From a virus, in IMG/VR virus record IMGVR_UViG_3300025112_000037, positions 1-44,024 of that record: DNA of 44,024 bases; one strand, given 5' to 3'. The position numbers and the translations under genes are program-made. Below, in pieces: positions 43,004 to 44,024 of this stretch (positions are counted from its first letter, which is position 1; every line of letters starts with the position of its first letter). Below the pieces are notes generated by a model that was given only the letters and a program-made list of their open reading frames with translations, was not told the DNA's origin and ran no database searches.

Positions 43004-43186
43004 TTAAATTTGACTAAACAAATATCCAAATCCAGACATTAGGATAGTTCCTACCACTATTACGGCTCCCTGCAATCGATAAAAGTCTTTTGCTGGAACC
43101 ATATTGGCCCTGATATGTTTGACATCAGTTTTGATCTCTTTTATATCGAGCTGGTTCTGTCTAGATACGCTGGTTGTATTAGCCAT
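43004..43186 (-). CDS. 60-residue tail-anchored membrane protein (XhlA/holin-like)
   Basis: A charged helical N-terminal part (about 1-35, with DIKEIKTDVKHIRANM) is followed by one C-terminal membrane span (GAVIVVGTILMSGFGYLF). This is the layout of XhlA-type hemolysin/holin partners. The start overlaps the stop of the upstream gene (TAATG). It is far from the endolysin on a linear reading but in the same leftward unit. A second holin or a membrane-anchored injection factor is possible. Confidence 0.55.
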   Translation of the reverse strand: MANTTSVSRQNQLDIKEIKTDVKHIRANMVPAKDFYRLQGAVIVVGTILMSGFGYLFSQI

Positions 43187-43362
43187 TATTTTTTACTTTT
43201 CTTTTCTTCGCTATCCTTAGCTTTGGATTCTTCTTCCTTAGCTTTATCAAGCAATTGTTGCGTTATTGCAACGGCTCCAGTTACTTGGTGAAAATTCACC
43301 TCAGCTTGTTTCTGCTGATCAGTTAATTGCTGTAACTGATCTTCTAGTTCGACTACAGTCAT
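43186..43362 (-). CDS. 58-residue coiled-coil protein
   Basis: The protein MTVVELEDQLQQLTDQQKQA continues as Gln/Glu/Lys-rich helix to a Lys-rich end (SEEKKSKK). GGAGATAATAAA precedes the ATG. The heptad pattern predicts a coiled coil. It is coupled to the tail-anchored membrane gene by TAATG, which suggests that the two products act together. Confidence 0.6.
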   Translation of the reverse strand: MTVVELEDQLQQLTDQQKQAEVNFHQVTGAVAITQQLLDKAKEEESKAKDSEEKKSKK

Positions 43363-43452
43363 TTTATTATCTCCTATTTTGACTATTTGAAATTAAGAAT
43401 ATATTTTGTTTGTTCATAGTATTTTATATACCCCATTTAGTAGACCGTTCCC

Positions 43453-43560
43453 TTAGCATTTCGTTCCCCAAGTTTTCTTTCTATCATAATAATCAACAAT
43501 TACGGCTGTTGGCCCTATCAAAAGGGTAGTCCAAAAAAGGATGATTATAAATTCTAACAT
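43453..43560 (-). CDS. 35-residue membrane peptide
   Basis: One hydrophobic span (LEFIIILFWTTLLIGPTAVI) is followed by VDYYDRKKTWGTKC. The start overlaps the stop of the gene upstream (TAATG), which also ends in RKKTWGNKY, so the two tails are repeated. The function is unknown. Confidence 0.5.
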   Translation of the reverse strand: MLEFIIILFWTTLLIGPTAVIVDYYDRKKTWGTKC

Positions 43561-43589
43561 TAATACTTATTCCCCCAAGTTTTCTTTCT
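43466..43589. repeat. 17-bp direct repeat in neighbouring gene ends
   Basis: CCCCAAGTTTTCTTTCT occurs at 43466-43482 and 43573-43589. In each copy it encodes the RKKTWG-type C terminus of a small membrane protein, implying a duplicated gene end. Confidence 0.85.
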
Positions 43590-43877
43590 CTCTGGTGTAT
43601 CTTTTCTCACAGTTCCTGTGTGGGTAGTCCCACTAACCTCTTTACCGCCACCACCACTTCCACCTTTAACTGGCGTATATTGACGAACTTCTAAAGGTCT
43701 GTAACCATATATCATTCTGCTATCATTTCTATATCTATAATAGTGAGGATAATTGTACCGCACTATATACCCATCATAGATAGCTATCTTTTCTATGGGA
43801 TTAACATCCTTCATCAGTTCAGCGACTGTTAGCCCTGCGAATAGACCAATGGCGAAGTATCCTATTGCTTTTAACAT
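43560..43877 (-). CDS. 105-residue membrane-anchored Tyr/Gly-rich protein
   Basis: The N terminus (MLKAIGYFAIGLFAGLTVAE) is a signal anchor or membrane span. Next come Tyr-rich repeats (YNYPHYYRYRNDSRMIYGYR), a Gly-rich linker and a basic tail ending RKKTWGNKY. It lies between the head-connector gene and a related small membrane peptide. No family was recognised; a structural or envelope-interacting role is possible. Confidence 0.55.
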   Translation of the reverse strand: MLKAIGYFAIGLFAGLTVAELMKDVNPIEKIAIYDGYIVRYNYPHYYRYRNDSRMIYGYRPLEVRQYTPVKGGSGGGGKEVSGTTHTGTVRKDTPERKKTWGNKY

Positions 43878-43893
43878 ATGCGTAGTATTTTAC

Positions 43894-44024
43894 TCACTTG
43901 CGTAGTAATGTCTTTTCAACATCTTTGATTGTAGCTCCCAATGCCGCATCATAAGCGGTTAGAATAGCATACATCTTAGAATTTTGAGAAGTATGAATAA
44001 TAGAAGATATGTTATCTTCAATAC
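43894..44024 (-). CDS. C-terminal part of the head/connector gene cut by the window edge
   Basis: An open frame enters from 44024 and stops with TGA at 43896-43894. It reads IEDNISSIIHTSQNS and then KMYAILTAYDAALGATIKDV, and ends LLRK. Joined to the gene fragment at 1-178 it gives one continuous 102-residue frame, with a codon (CGT) split exactly by the window ends. The role is probably head completion or connector, by position only. Confidence 0.7.
   Translation of the reverse strand, partial: IEDNISSIIHTSQNSKMYAILTAYDAALGATIKDVEKTLLRK

Noticed and set aside
1-44024. CRISPR array, insertion sequence, integrase or attachment site
   Set aside because: No spaced direct-repeat array, transposase or integrase motif, or duplicated flanking site was seen.

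Overview
The window looks like the complete genome of a tailed bacterial virus (podovirus-like phage). It is AT-rich, tightly packed and rich in Shine-Dalgarno starts (AGGAG/GGAGG), and it carries terminase, portal, scaffold, capsid, tail, lysis and replication genes. The broken gene at the left edge (1-178, minus) and the broken gene at the right edge (43894-44024, minus) join in frame across the window ends into one 102-residue protein. I therefore infer a 44,024-bp circular map cut inside a head gene. No tape-measure, tail-tube or sheath gene is recognisable. The host cannot be named from the sequence, and no tRNA or integrase was seen.

There are two transcription units. They diverge at about 9.2-9.6 kb and converge on a double hairpin at 23.17-23.25 kb. 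The leftward late unit runs from 9.2 kb down through small basic proteins, holin-like protein, GH108 endolysin, small proteins, a terminase-small candidate, TerL, portal, scaffold and major capsid. It continues across the window ends into head/tail accessory genes, a zinc-ribbon protein, a metallophosphoesterase, a large tail protein, an S74-type fibre, ejection-type proteins and a 2903-residue giant protein. The giant protein contains GGADLDGDKAFVFF, which resembles the catalytic loop of double-psi-beta-barrel RNA polymerases, so it is a candidate virion RNA polymerase.

The rightward early unit (9.6-23.2 kb) starts with an unusual 2.2-kb stretch that is mostly non-coding and full of long, specific inverted repeats, with two apparent pseudoknots and multi-branch helices. 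Only a few very small genes interrupt it. It looks like one or more large structured RNAs. Small accessory genes follow, including a membrane segment fused to an AT-hook.

The main discovery candidate is at 13.7-17.3 kb: a cassette with all the parts of ubiquitin-like conjugation. In order these are a 69-residue beta-grasp Ubl ending Gly-Cys, a 602-residue protein with an E2-like HPH...C motif, a JAB/JAMM peptidase with a complete metal site, and a ThiF/E1-like adenylyltransferase with GLGGIGS and a PCTMK cysteine motif. The component set parallels bacterial Bil, PRTRC and type II CBASS modules, but it sits among phage early genes. Behind it is the replication/recombination set: Sak4-like ATPase, SSB-like protein, AEP primase-DnaB-type helicase fusion, Gp157-like protein, HNH endonuclease, PD-(D/E)XK nuclease and a MazG-like protein. 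No DNA polymerase gene is visible, so host polymerase is probably used.
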